DNA from: Mayfieldus sp963772265
GTDB taxonomy: Bacteria > Actinomycetota > Thermoleophilia > Solirubrobacterales > 70-9
Length of the DNA stretch: 64,000 nt
Reading direction: 5' to 3'
Assembly: GCA_963772265.1 (NCBI GenBank)
Contig: CAVYWS010000002.1
Location: 496,001-560,000 of the forward strand
The notes below the pieces were generated by a model that saw nothing but the letters and a program-made list of their open reading frames with translations, had not been told where the DNA came from and searched no databases. Numbering within the stretch: position 1 is the stretch's first letter; each line of letters starts with the position of its first letter. This document shows positions 27,270-36,149 of this stretch, piece after piece. The translations under genes and the position numbers were made by a program.

Positions 27270-27840
27270 GCAGCGAGATCTGGCTGGTCCGCCATGGGGA
27301 GACGGAATGGAGCCGGACCAAGCGCCACACCGGCCGCACCGACATCGAGCTCACCGAGGAGGGCCGCAGGCAGGCGGAGGGCCTGCGGCAGGGGCTCGAA
27401 GGGCCGTCGCGAATTCGCCCGGGTGATCAGCAGCCCGCTGACGCGGGCGCTCGAGACCTGCCGCCTGGCCCTCCCCTCCTACTCGATCGAGCCCAGTGAC
27501 GCCCTGCTCGAGTGGGACTACGGCGAGTATGAGGGGCTGACCACGGCGCAGATCCGCAAGCGGCGCCCGGGCTGGGTGCTGTGGCGCGACGGCTGCCCGG
27601 GCGGCGAGTCCGCGGCCGAGGATCGGCGCCCGCGTCGATCCCCTGGTCGCGGAGCTGCTCCAGGCGCGCGGCGACGTGGCCCTGTTCGCGCACGGACACG
27701 TGCTGCGGGTGCTCGCCGCCCGCTGGCTCGGGCTGCGGCCCGGGGACGGCGCCCTGTTCGCGCTCGACACGGGAACCCTCTCGACCCTGGGCTGGGAGCA
27801 CGCGACCGCGGTGATCCTGCGCTGGAACGCCTCTGTTTGA
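27266..27840 (+). CDS. Histidine phosphatase (phosphoglycerate mutase-like), two frameshifts
   Basis: TTG 27266 begins LSSEIWLVRHGETEWSRTKR with the catalytic RHGE motif. An extra base near 27404 moves the frame to EFARVISSPLTRALETCRLA. A second near 27621, after PGGESAAE, moves it to GARVDPLVAELLQARGDVAL then FAHGHVLRVLAARWLG, with the second catalytic His (AHGH). It ends at TGA 27840, about 190 residues if restored. The branch-2 histidine-phosphatase fold covers phosphoglycerate mutase and sugar-phosphatase activities. Placed at the head of the sugar-phosphate cluster, a sugar-phosphate substrate is reasonable. The breaks are probably sequence errors. Confidence 0.75.
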
Positions 27841-27900
27841 GCCCGAGTGGACGCCTGAGGTCGCTAGGGCAACCTGAAACGTCCAGTCGGCGGGGATGGA

Positions 27901-29526
27901 TCAGTCGCGCGCTCTGCGGTAGCGGCGGATCAGCTCGCTGGTCGAGCTGTCGTGGTCGAGCGCCGGCTCGTCGGTGGACTGAAGCTCGGGGACGATCCGC
28001 TTCGCCAGCGCCTTGCCCAGCTCCACTCCCCACTGGTCGAAGGAGTCGATCGACCACACCACCCCCTGGGTGAAGACGCTGTGCTCGTAGAGGGCGACCA
28101 GGGCCCCAAGCGTCCGCGGGTCCAGCCGCTCGGCGAGGATCGTGTTCGAGGGACGGTTGCCCTCGAAGACCCGGTGCGGGACCAGCTCCTCCGGGGTTCC
28201 CTCCTCGCGCACCTGCTCGGGGGTCTTGCCGAAGGCCAGCGCCTCGGTCTGGGCGAAGACGTTGGCGATCAGCAGGTCGTGGTGCTCGCCGAGCGGGTTG
28301 AGGCTGCGGTGGAAGCCGATGAAGTCGCAGGGGATCAGCTTCGTCCCCTGGTGGATCAGCTGGTAGAAGGAGTGCTGGCCGTTGGTGCCCGGCTCGCCCC
28401 AGTAGACGGCCCCGGTCTCGTAGTCGACGCCGGTCCCGTCCAGGGTCACGTGCTTGCCGTTGGACTCCATCGTCAGCTGCTGCAGGTAGGCGGGGAAGCG
28501 CTTCAGGTACTGGTCGTAGGGCAGCACCGCCGCCGTCTGGGCGCCGAAGAAGTCGCCGTACCAGACCGCCAGCAGGCCGAGCAGAGCCGGCAGGTTCTCG
28601 GCGGTCGGCGCCTCGCGGAAGTGCTCGTCGACGGCGTGGAAGCCGGCCAGCATCGCGGCGAAGGCCTCGGGGCCGATCGCGAGCATCGTCGAGAGCCCGA
28701 TCGCCGAGTCCATCGAGTAGCGGCCCCCGACCCACTCCCAGAACCCGAACATGTTCTCGGCCTCGATGCCAAATGCAGTCACCTCGTCGGTGTTGGTCGA
28801 GACCGCGACGAAGTGCCTGGCGATCGCGTCCTCGTCCCCGAGGCCCGCCGCGACCCAGGCACGGGCGGTGCGAGCGTTGGTCATCGTCTCCAGCGTGGTG
28901 AAGGTCTTCGAGGAGACGACGAAGAGCGTCTCCGCCGGGTCGAGGTCGCGGGTCGCCTCGGCGAAGTCGGTGCCGTCGACGTTGGAGACGAAGCGGAAGG
29001 TCATCTCGCGCTGTGAGTAGTGGCGCAGCGCCTCGTAGGCCATCACCGGCCCGAGGTCGGAGCCGCCGATCCCGATGTTGATCACGTTGCGGATCGGGCT
29101 GCCGCTGTGGCCGCGCCACTCCCCGCTTCGCACGCGCTCGGCGAAGGCGGCCATCCGATCGAGGACCTCGTGCACCTGCTTGACGACGTCGTCGCCGTCG
29201 ACGATCAGCGAGCGCTCGCGCGGCATCCGCAGCGCCACGTGCAGCACTGCCCGGTCCTCGGAGACGTTGATGTGCTCGCCGCGGAACATCGCCTCGCGGC
29301 GCTCGGCGAGCTCGGACTGCTCGGCCAGCTCCCCGAGCAGGCGCAGGGTCCGGTCGTCGACCCGGTTCTTGGAGTAGTCGAGGTAAAGGCCCGCGGCCTC
29401 CTGGGTCAGCCGGGTGCCTCGCTCGCCGTCTTCGGCGAACAGCTCGCGCAGGTGCCGGGGGTCGATCTCGCGCCAATGAGCCTCGAGCTCGCGCCAGGCC
29501 GGGCGCTCTCGCAGCGGGAGCGGCAC
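27901..29526 (-). CDS. pgi: Glucose-6-phosphate isomerase
   Basis: 541 residues, a full-length Pgi interconverting glucose-6-P and fructose-6-P. Family signatures: IGIGGSDLGPVMAYEALRHY, VVSSKTFTTLETMTNARTAR, and near the C-terminus VVWSIDSFDQWGVELGKALA. The start is GTG 29526, whose first base is also the last base of the transaldolase TAG (TAGTG overlap), so translation is coupled to tal and tkt upstream on the same strand. Confidence 0.95.
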   Translation of the reverse strand: MPLPLRERPAWRELEAHWREIDPRHLRELFAEDGERGTRLTQEAAGLYLDYSKNRVDDRTLRLLGELAEQSELAERREAMFRGEHINVSEDRAVLHVALRMPRERSLIVDGDDVVKQVHEVLDRMAAFAERVRSGEWRGHSGSPIRNVINIGIGGSDLGPVMAYEALRHYSQREMTFRFVSNVDGTDFAEATRDLDPAETLFVVSSKTFTTLETMTNARTARAWVAAGLGDEDAIARHFVAVSTNTDEVTAFGIEAENMFGFWEWVGGRYSMDSAIGLSTMLAIGPEAFAAMLAGFHAVDEHFREAPTAENLPALLGLLAVWYGDFFGAQTAAVLPYDQYLKRFPAYLQQLTMESNGKHVTLDGTGVDYETGAVYWGEPGTNGQHSFYQLIHQGTKLIPCDFIGFHRSLNPLGEHHDLLIANVFAQTEALAFGKTPEQVREEGTPEELVPHRVFEGNRPSNTILAERLDPRTLGALVALYEHSVFTQGVVWSIDSFDQWGVELGKALAKRIVPELQSTDEPALDHDSSTSELIRRYRRARD

Positions 29527-30618
29527 TAGCCCTGGGCCGCCAGCTCCGACTTGCGCGACTCGATCGTCTTCAGCAGCTCGGTCCAGGACTTGACGAAGAT
29601 CTCGGCGCCCTCCTTCTGAAGCCGCTCGGCGAGGGCGTCGGTGTCGATGCCGGCCTCGTTGAACGCAGCCAGCACCTCCTCGCAGTTGCCGCCGTCGGGA
29701 GCAAGCGGCTCGCGCACCTGTCCGTGATCGGCGAAGGCGAGCAGGGTCTTGTCGGGCATCGTGTTGATCGTCAGCGGTGCCGCCAGCGACTCGACGTAGA
29801 GGACGTCGGAGGCCTCGGGGTCCTTGGTCCCGGTGCTCGCCCAGAGCAGCCGCTGCGGCCGTGCCCCCTCGTTCTCCAGCCGCTGCCAGCGGTCTGATTC
29901 GTGCAGCTCGCGGTAGGCGCGATAGGTCCGCTTCGCGACCGCGATCCCGAGCTCGCCGCGCAGCTCATCGGGCGCCTCGTCGATCACCGCCTTGTCCCAG
30001 CGGCTGATGAACAGCGAGGCCACCGAGGGCACGTTGGGATCCTCGCCCTCGCTCGATCCGTCGCTCGATCCCGCTCATGTAGGCGTCGGCGGCGGCGACG
30101 TACTGCTCGGTCGAGAACAGAAGGGTGACGTTGACGGGAGTCGCAGCCGCGATCGACTCCTCAATCGCCTTGCCGCCGGCCATCGTCCCGGGGATCTTGA
30201 TGTAGACGTTGTTGCGCCGCGACTCGATGTGCAGCCTCTGCACCTGCTCGATCGTCGCCTCGGTGTCGTCGGCGATCCGGGGCGAGACCTCGAGCGAAAC
30301 CCAGCCGTCGACCCCGTCGGTGCGCTCGTGCACGGCGACGAACAGGTCGGCCGCCTCGCGCAGGTCCTCGAGCGCCAGCGCGAAGAACAGGTCCTCGCCC
30401 TCGAGCCCCTGCTCGTGCAGGGCGCGGATCGAGTCGTCGTACGCGACTCCGCCGCTGATCGCGTTGTCGAAGATCGTCGGGTTGGAGGTCAGCCCGGTGA
30501 CCGAAAGCTCGTCGATGTACTCGCGCAGCTTGCCGGTCGCCAGCATGTCGCGATCGATGTTGTCGATCCAGAGGCTCTGGCCGAGCTCGTGCAGCCTGCG
30601 GGCGGGGTTCGCGCTCAC
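29526..30618 (-). CDS. tal: Transaldolase, one frameshift
   Basis: The GTG start at 30618 overlaps the transketolase TGA (GTGA). It reads VSANPARRLHELGQSLWIDN, then SVTGLTSNPTIFDNAISGG and NNVYIKIPGTMAGGKAIEES (the Schiff-base Lys is in the YIKIPGT segment). An extra C near 30050 breaks the frame after GIERRIERG; it resumes as PSVASLFISRWDKAVIDEAP and ends KSELAAQG. About 363 residues restored, the size of actinobacterial TalB-type enzymes. It transfers a dihydroxyacetone unit in the non-oxidative pentose-phosphate pathway. tkt-tal-pgi form a tight operon. Confidence 0.88.
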
Positions 30619-32675
30619 AGAAGCTCCCTCGCCACCTCGACCACCCGCTCGGGGGTGAAGCCGAACTTTCGCTGCACCTCGGCCAGCGGCGCCGAGGCCC
30701 CGAAGGTGTGCATGCCGACGATCCGGCCCTGCGGGCCGACGTAGCGGTCCCAGCCCAAGGTCGAGGCCTGCTCGACCGCGACCCGCGCCTGGACCGACCC
30801 TGGGAGGACGCTCTCGCGGTACTCCTCGGGCTGGTTGTCGAACAGATACCAGGAGGGAAGGCTCACGACCCGGGCCTTGACCCCGTCGGAGACCAGGTCC
30901 TCGTAGGCGTCGACGGCCAGGTGGACCTCGCTCCCGGTCGCGATCAGGATCACCTGCGGCTCGCCCTCGCAGTCGGCCAGCACGTAGCCGCCCTGGCGCA
31001 GGCCCTGAGCGGAGGCGTAGTGATCGCGGTCGAGGGTCGGGATGTCCTGGCGGCTCAGCACCAATGCGGTGGGTTGGTGCTGGCGCTCGAGGATCACCCG
31101 CCAGGCCTCGGCGACCTCGTTGCCGTCGCAGGGCCGGATCACGTTCAGCCCCGGGATCGCCCGCAGCGACACCAGCTGCTCGACCGGCTGATGGGTCGGC
31201 CCATCCTCGCCGAGGCCGATCGAGTCGTGGGTGAACCAGTGGACCACCGGCAGCTCCATCAGCGCGGAGAGGCGGATCGCGGGCTTGGCGTAGTCGGAGA
31301 AGGTCAGGTACGTCGACCAGACGGGACGCAGCTTGCACAGCGCGAGGCCGTTGGAGATCGCCGCCGACTCGTGCTCGCGGATCCCGTAGTGAAGCTCGCG
31401 GCCCGCGCGATTCTCGGGCGAGAAGACGCCGGCGCCGTCGAAGCTGAGGCCGGTGGACGCGGAGCCGGTCAGGTCGGCCGAGCCGCTGACCAGCCACGGC
31501 ACCCGCTGCGCGAGGGCATTCAGGACCTGGTTCGATGACTTGCGGGTCGCCAGCCCCTTCTCGTCCGCCTCGAAGCTTGGGATGTCGTTGTCCCAGCCTT
31601 CGGGAAGCTCGCGGCGCTGCATCTGGTCGATCCCCGCGGCCAGCGTCTCGTGCTCGCGGCTGTAGCTGATCCGCAATCGCTCCCACTCGGTGTGCAGCCG
31701 CTGTCCGCGCTCGCCGATCCCGTTGGCGAAGTGGTCAAAGACGCCGTCGGGGACCAGGAACTCGGCGTCCTCGGGCCAACCGTAGGCCCGCTTGGTCTCC
31801 CGAACCTCGTCCTCACCCAGCGGCTCGCCGTGCGCCTCGGCGGTGTCCTGCTTGTTCGGCGAGCCCCAGCCGATGTGGCTGTCGAGGATGATCAGCGTCG
31901 GCCGCCCCTCCTCCTGGCGGAACTGCTCGTAGGCGCGGGTGAGCAGCTCGAGATCGTTGGCGTCGCCGACCCGGGTGACGTTCCAGCCGTAGCCCATGAA
32001 GCGTGCGGCGACGTCGTCGGAGTAGGTGATCTCGGTGCGGCCGTCGATCGTGATGTGGTTGTTGTCGTAGACCCAGCAGAGGTTGTCGAGCTTCTCGTTG
32101 CCGGCGACCGAGGCGGCCTCGCCCGAGACGCCCTCCATCAAGTCGCCGTCGCCGCAGAACGCGTAGACGTCGAAGTCGAACATCTCGAAGCCCGGCCGGT
32201 TGAAGTGGCCGGCCAGCCACTTGCCGCCGATCGCCATCCCGACGCTCGTCGCGACTCCCTGTCCGAGCGGGCCGGTCGTCGTCTCGACCCCCGAGGTGAG
32301 GTGGTACTCGGGATGGCCCGGGGTCTTGGAGTCGAGCTGGCGGAAGCTCTTGATGTCGTCGAGGCTGACGCTCGGCTCCCCCAGCGTCTCGTAGTCGGGG
32401 TCGACGGCGCGGACCCCGGTGAGATGGAGCAGTGAATAGAGCAGCATCGAGGCGTGGCCGTTGGAGAGCACGAAGCGATCCCGGTTGGGCCAGATCGGGT
32501 CCGCGGGGTCGAAGCGCAGGTAGCGCTGCCAGAGCACGTAGGCCGCCGGGGCCAGCGCCATCGGGGTGCCGGGATGGCCCGAGTTCGCCTTCTGGATCGC
32601 ATCGATCGACAGCGTGCGGATCGTGTTGATGCACAGCGCCTCGATGTCGGTCCTGGGTTCGGTTGCGACTTCCAT
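30615..32675 (-). CDS. tkt: Transketolase
   Basis: 686 residues, full length. Thiamine-diphosphate motif GDGDLMEGVSGEAASVAGNE followed by LCWVYDNNHITIDG. N-terminal ANSGHPGTPMALAPAAYVLW, and DSIGLGEDGPTHQPVEQL in the pyrimidine domain. It moves two-carbon ketol units between pentose and hexose phosphates. ATG 32675 lies 89 bp from the divergent rpiA start. It is the first gene of the tkt-tal-pgi operon. Confidence 0.95.
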   Translation of the reverse strand: MEVATEPRTDIEALCINTIRTLSIDAIQKANSGHPGTPMALAPAAYVLWQRYLRFDPADPIWPNRDRFVLSNGHASMLLYSLLHLTGVRAVDPDYETLGEPSVSLDDIKSFRQLDSKTPGHPEYHLTSGVETTTGPLGQGVATSVGMAIGGKWLAGHFNRPGFEMFDFDVYAFCGDGDLMEGVSGEAASVAGNEKLDNLCWVYDNNHITIDGRTEITYSDDVAARFMGYGWNVTRVGDANDLELLTRAYEQFRQEEGRPTLIILDSHIGWGSPNKQDTAEAHGEPLGEDEVRETKRAYGWPEDAEFLVPDGVFDHFANGIGERGQRLHTEWERLRISYSREHETLAAGIDQMQRRELPEGWDNDIPSFEADEKGLATRKSSNQVLNALAQRVPWLVSGSADLTGSASTGLSFDGAGVFSPENRAGRELHYGIREHESAAISNGLALCKLRPVWSTYLTFSDYAKPAIRLSALMELPVVHWFTHDSIGLGEDGPTHQPVEQLVSLRAIPGLNVIRPCDGNEVAEAWRVILERQHQPTALVLSRQDIPTLDRDHYASAQGLRQGGYVLADCEGEPQVILIATGSEVHLAVDAYEDLVSDGVKARVVSLPSWYLFDNQPEEYRESVLPGSVQARVAVEQASTLGWDRYVGPQGRIVGMHTFGASAPLAEVQRKFGFTPERVVEVARELL

Positions 32676-32764
32676 CGCCTCCTTCGATCCTAGAGACTTG
32701 GCCGCTCCGCCAACCGGCGGGAACGGCTCCAGCTCCAGCGCCGCAATAGATTCCCGTCAGCTTG

Positions 32765-33409
32765 ATGGGTGACAGCGACAACGAGAAGCGGCTGGCGGCC
32801 GAAGCGGCCGCGGAGCTGGTCGAGGACGGGATGAGCGTAGGCCTGGGAACAGGCTCAACGGTCGCCCACCTGCTGCCGGCGCTGGCCGAGCGGGGCCTCG
32901 ACCTGCGCTGCGTCGCCACCTCGGTCGAGACCGAGCAGCGCGGCCGCGAGCTCGGGTTGGCGATCGAGGACTTCGACGCCTTGGTCAGGCTCGACATCGC
33001 GATCGACGGCGCCGACCAGATCGCGCCCGACCGCTGGGTGGTCAAGGGCGGCGGCGGCGCCCACACGCGGGAGAAGATCGTCGCCGCCGCGGCGGACCGC
33101 TTCGTCGTGATCGCCGATTCGAGCAAGCCGACCGACGCGATCGGGCCGCCGATTCCGCTCGAGCTATTCGAGTTCGGGCTCTCGGGGACGCTGACGCGGC
33201 TCGGGGAGCTGGGCGATGTGCGGCGCCGCGACGCGCCGCCGAGCCCCGACGGCGGTGTGATCGCCGACTACTTCGGAGAGGTCGCGGACCCGGCGGAGCT
33301 CGACGCTCGCCTCTCGGCGGAGCCCGGAGTGATCGGCCACGGGCTCTTTCCCGGCTCGATGGTCAGCGAGGTCCTGATCGGCCGCGGCAGCGAGATCGAG
33401 AAGGGCTGA
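32765..33409 (+). CDS. rpiA: Ribose-5-phosphate isomerase A
   Basis: 214 residues. Motifs of RpiA are complete: VGLGTGSTVAHLL (phosphate loop), DIAIDGADQIAPD (catalytic Asp pair) and VKGGGGAHTREKIVAAAADR (catalytic Glu/Lys region), then VIADSSKPTD. The ATG at 32765 is used; a TTG lies immediately before it. It interconverts ribose-5-P and ribulose-5-P and is divergent from tkt, sharing an 89-bp promoter region. Confidence 0.93.
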   Translation: MGDSDNEKRLAAEAAAELVEDGMSVGLGTGSTVAHLLPALAERGLDLRCVATSVETEQRGRELGLAIEDFDALVRLDIAIDGADQIAPDRWVVKGGGGAHTREKIVAAAADRFVVIADSSKPTDAIGPPIPLELFEFGLSGTLTRLGELGDVRRRDAPPSPDGGVIADYFGEVADPAELDARLSAEPGVIGHGLFPGSMVSEVLIGRGSEIEKG

Positions 33410-33433
33410 GGAGCCTCAAGGTACCCTTGCGAG

Positions 33434-33687
33434 TTGGTGGAGATCCTCGGTCGGCTTCGTATCTCGTTCTGGATCGTCGTCGTCGGCGCGATCGTCCTCT
33501 ACGTGTTCTTCGTCAGCCTGGCCGGCATCTCGCCGGGCCAGGTGACCGGCGTGACCGTTGTGATCGCCGGGCTGACCGCCGTTTTCACTTGCGCAACCTG
33601 CGCATCGCCAGCGAGCTGGCGGATCGCGGCGGCGACCCGCGCCTGCGCCGGGCCCAGAACCGGATCCGCGAGCGGCGCGGCTTCTAG
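33434..33687 (+). CDS. Small two-helix membrane protein, frameshifted
   Basis: GTG 33434 reads MVEILGRLRISFWIVVVGAI then VLYVFFVSLAGISPGQVTGV and VIAGLTAVF, two hydrophobic helices. A deletion-type shift near 33590 is needed to continue as LRNLRIASELADRGGDPRLR and RAQNRIRERRGF with a TAG at 33687, giving about 84 residues with a basic tail. No family recognised. Its 3' part overlaps the opposite-strand frame of the next entry. Confidence 0.5.
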
Positions 33688-34224
33688 GTCCACGCGCCGG
33701 ACGGCTGGATCGCCGGCCCTGCCGACCGCGAGCAGGGCGTCGAGCAGCTCGAGGGCCTCGCCGGTGCCATGGCGGGCGAAGACGACCCGGGCCGCGTACT
33801 CTCCGGCCCCCTCCTCGAGGCGGAGCGCCTGGCGCAGGCCGACCACGACGAGGATCCTGATCCGCATCGCAATTCGTCCGATCAGCCGCCGAAGGGGCCC
33901 GCCCTGCAGCGAGGCTCCGGCCCAGGCGAGGCACATGTCGCGTCGCTCGCGGGCCGGCTTGCGGCCGGAACGGGTGCCGATCGCGCGGTCGGCGTAGGGG
34001 ACCAGCAGCTGGCGGTCGGCGTGCGAGGCGCGGTCGTTGTAGGCGCGCATGAAAGCCCCGATCACCCTGCAGACGCAGCGCGGGTGATCGGAGAAGGGCT
34101 CGCCGGCGCGCAGCGAGGCCAGCTCCATCACGCAGACACCCTCGCGCGGCGACGAGTGCGACCCCGAATCGAGTCGCACTGACGCAAGGTCAAGCTCCCA
34201 ATCCAACAACGCGGGTACAGCCAT
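33499..34224 (-). CDS. Conserved hypothetical protein; C-terminal extent uncertain
   Basis: 241 codons open. Residues 15-90 have a strongly patterned, Cys-containing core: SVRLDSGSHSSPREGVCVME, LASLRAGEPFSDHPRCVCRV, IGAFMRAYNDR. I believe this recurs in other actinobacteria, but I know no function. The middle (LVPYADRAIGTRSGRK, RRDMCLAWAG) is also convincing. The last 60 or so codons are antisense to the small membrane gene at 33434-33687, so the true end is probably near 33690, hidden by a frame error. It overlaps the pgl frame by 35 bp. Confidence 0.55.
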   Translation of the reverse strand: MAVPALLDWELDLASVRLDSGSHSSPREGVCVMELASLRAGEPFSDHPRCVCRVIGAFMRAYNDRASHADRQLLVPYADRAIGTRSGRKPARERRDMCLAWAGASLQGGPLRRLIGRIAMRIRILVVVGLRQALRLEEGAGEYAARVVFARHGTGEALELLDALLAVGRAGDPAVRRVDLEAAPLADPVLGPAQARVAAAIRQLAGDAQVAQVKTAVSPAITTVTPVTWPGEMPARLTKNT

Positions 34225-34957
34225 GACGCCTCCGCCGGGGAATATAGAACCCCGCGGGCGCTCGGAAGCAGGTTGGCGCCCCTAGCGAGGGTTTCTGCCC
34301 CGCCGCCGCCTCGTCCGCGACAACGATCGCGTCGCGCGCCTCGACCCGGCCGGCCGGAATCGAGCGGTCGCCCTCGAGCAGCCGCGCCAGCGGCTCCCGC
34401 TTGCCCTCCCCGGTGATCAGCCAGAAGACCCGCCTCGCGCGCGCCAGCTCGGGGTAGGTCAGGGTCATCCGTCGGTTCCCCTGGTACTCGCCGGCGGTCA
34501 GCGCCACGCGCCGGTCGTCGACCTCGAGCACCGGGTCGCCGGGAACCAGCGAGGCGGTGTGGCCGTCGGGGCCGAGCCCGAGGTGGACGAGGTCGAGCGC
34601 GTTCGGCAGCAGCCCGGCGTAGCGCCCGGCCGCGGCCTCGAGGTCGGCGTCGGTGACCGGCATCGGCCGCACTCGCGACAGCGCCGGCTGCGGAAGGCTC
34701 TCGAGCAGGTGCAGAAGGTTTCGCTGCGGATCGTCATCGGCGACAACCCGCTCGTCGACCTGAAAGACCTCGACCCGCTCCCAATCGAGCTCGAGCCCCG
34801 ACAGGCGCCGGTACATCTCCCAGGGCCCGGTCCCGCCGCTGGCCGCAAAGGTGAAGGCTCCCCGGTCCGCGATCGCCTCGCCCGCCGACTCGGCGATCAG
34901 CTCGGCGCCCCGCTGCGCAGCCGCTTCGGCGTCCGGCAGCACCTCGAGCCGGGCCAC
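34190..34957 (-). CDS. pgl: 6-Phosphogluconolactonase
   Basis: GTG 34957 shares its G with the TAG of gnd (TAGTG). Family motifs: FTFAASGGTGPWEMYRRLSG, VEVFQVDERVVADDDPQRNL, DLVHLGLGPDGHTASLVPGD, and EGKREPLARLLEGDRSIPAG. It hydrolyses 6-phosphogluconolactone in the oxidative pentose-phosphate branch. The family normally ends soon after VVADEAAA. Here the frame runs on for about 30 residues into the next gene, so a one-base error near 34310 is likely and the natural stop would be TAG near 34284. Confidence 0.88.
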   Translation of the reverse strand: MARLEVLPDAEAAAQRGAELIAESAGEAIADRGAFTFAASGGTGPWEMYRRLSGLELDWERVEVFQVDERVVADDDPQRNLLHLLESLPQPALSRVRPMPVTDADLEAAAGRYAGLLPNALDLVHLGLGPDGHTASLVPGDPVLEVDDRRVALTAGEYQGNRRMTLTYPELARARRVFWLITGEGKREPLARLLEGDRSIPAGRVEARDAIVVADEAAAGQKPSLGAPTCFRAPAGFYIPRRRRHGCTRVVGLGA

Positions 34958-35970
34958 TACTTCTTCTCCTCGTGACCCCCGAACTGCCTGCGCATCGCCG
35001 AGAGGACCTTGTCGGCGAAGTCGTCAAGCCCGCGCGAGGCGAAGCGCGAATAGAGCGCCGCGGTGAGGACCGGGGCCGGCACGCCCTCGTCGATCGCGGC
35101 GATCGAGGTCCAGCGCCCCTCGCCGGAGTCCGACACCCGCCCCTCGAAGTCGGCCAGGTCAGGCGATTCCTGCAGCGCCGCCGCCGTCAGGTCGAGCAGC
35201 CAGGAGCCGATGACGCTGCCGCGGCGCCAGACCTCGGCCGCCTCGGCGACGTCGATCTCGTAGCGGTAGAACTCGGGATGCTCGAGCGGCGCGGTCTCGG
35301 CGTCGGCCTCGACCTTGCGGCTGCCGGCATCGGCGTTGCGAAGGATGTTGAGGCCCTCGGCGTAGGCGGCCATCACCCCGTACTCGATCCCGTTGTGGAC
35401 CATCTTGGTGAAGTGGCCGGCGCCGCTGGGGCCGCAGTGCAGATAGCCCTGCTCGGCGGGCGAGGGGTCGCCCTCCCGCCCTGGAGTCCGCTCCGCGGCC
35501 TCGACGCCGGGGGCGAGCGAGGCGAAGATCGGCTCGAGCCGCGCGAAGGCATCGTCGGGCCCGCCGATCATCAGGCAGAAGCCGCGCTCCAATCCGAAGA
35601 CCCCGCCGCTGGTCCCGCAGTCGACGTAGTCGATTCCCTTCTCGCCCAGGGCGGCGGCCCGCCGCACGTCGTCGTGGTAGTAGGAGTTGCCGCCGTCGAT
35701 GATCGCGTCGCCTGCCTCGAAGCGCTCGGCGAGGCCGTTGACCGCATCCTCGGTGATCTCGCCGGCCGGGACCATGACCCAGGCGGCGCGGGGCACCTCG
35801 AGCTTGGCGACGAACTCGTCGAGGTCGGTCGCTCCGGTTGCGCCCTCCCCCTCCAGCGTCTTGACGGCATCGGCGCTGACGTCGTAGACGACGCACTCGT
35901 GCCCGTCGCGCATCAGGCGGCGGACGATGTTCGCGCCCATCCGCCCCAGTCCGACCATCCCGAGCTGCAT
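34957..35970 (-). CDS. gnd: 6-Phosphogluconate dehydrogenase (decarboxylating, GndA/YqeC type)
   Basis: 337 residues, the short form. The start MQLGMVGLGRMGANIVRRLM (dinucleotide fold GxGxxG) fixes ATG 35970; the frame is open further upstream but without conserved sequence. Catalytic region: VDCGTSGGVFGLERGFCLMI and CGPSGAGHFTKMVHNGIEYG with the active-site Lys and His-Asn. It oxidises 6-phosphogluconate to ribulose-5-P and CO2. gnd-pgl overlap and form an operon. Confidence 0.94.
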   Translation of the reverse strand: MQLGMVGLGRMGANIVRRLMRDGHECVVYDVSADAVKTLEGEGATGATDLDEFVAKLEVPRAAWVMVPAGEITEDAVNGLAERFEAGDAIIDGGNSYYHDDVRRAAALGEKGIDYVDCGTSGGVFGLERGFCLMIGGPDDAFARLEPIFASLAPGVEAAERTPGREGDPSPAEQGYLHCGPSGAGHFTKMVHNGIEYGVMAAYAEGLNILRNADAGSRKVEADAETAPLEHPEFYRYEIDVAEAAEVWRRGSVIGSWLLDLTAAALQESPDLADFEGRVSDSGEGRWTSIAAIDEGVPAPVLTAALYSRFASRGLDDFADKVLSAMRRQFGGHEEKK

Positions 35971-36043
35971 TGGTCGCATCCTACGGACCTGGACGCCTGG
36001 CCCAGGTGCGCCACGAGGCGCGGCGCTACATAAGTCCAGAACT

Positions 36044-36060
36044 CCCCAATTTTCTTGACA
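36044..36060 (+). promoter_or_regulatory. CCCCAATTTT-N-TTGACA element upstream of PAS-EAL gene
   Basis: CCCCAATTTTCTTGACA occurs about 90 bp before the PAS-EAL start. TTGACA is a consensus -35, but the -10 region at 17 bp spacing is weak. The same 10-mer followed by TTGGACA occurs upstream of the GGDEF gene near 58.9 kb on the other strand, the reason it is annotated. Confidence 0.35.
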
Positions 36061-36149
36061 TATCTTTACCCAAAAGTCATGGTTCTGGGCACGCGATGCG
36101 AGGTACAAGGAAGTAACTCGCAAGCCGAAACCGAGGGGTGCGTCAAGGG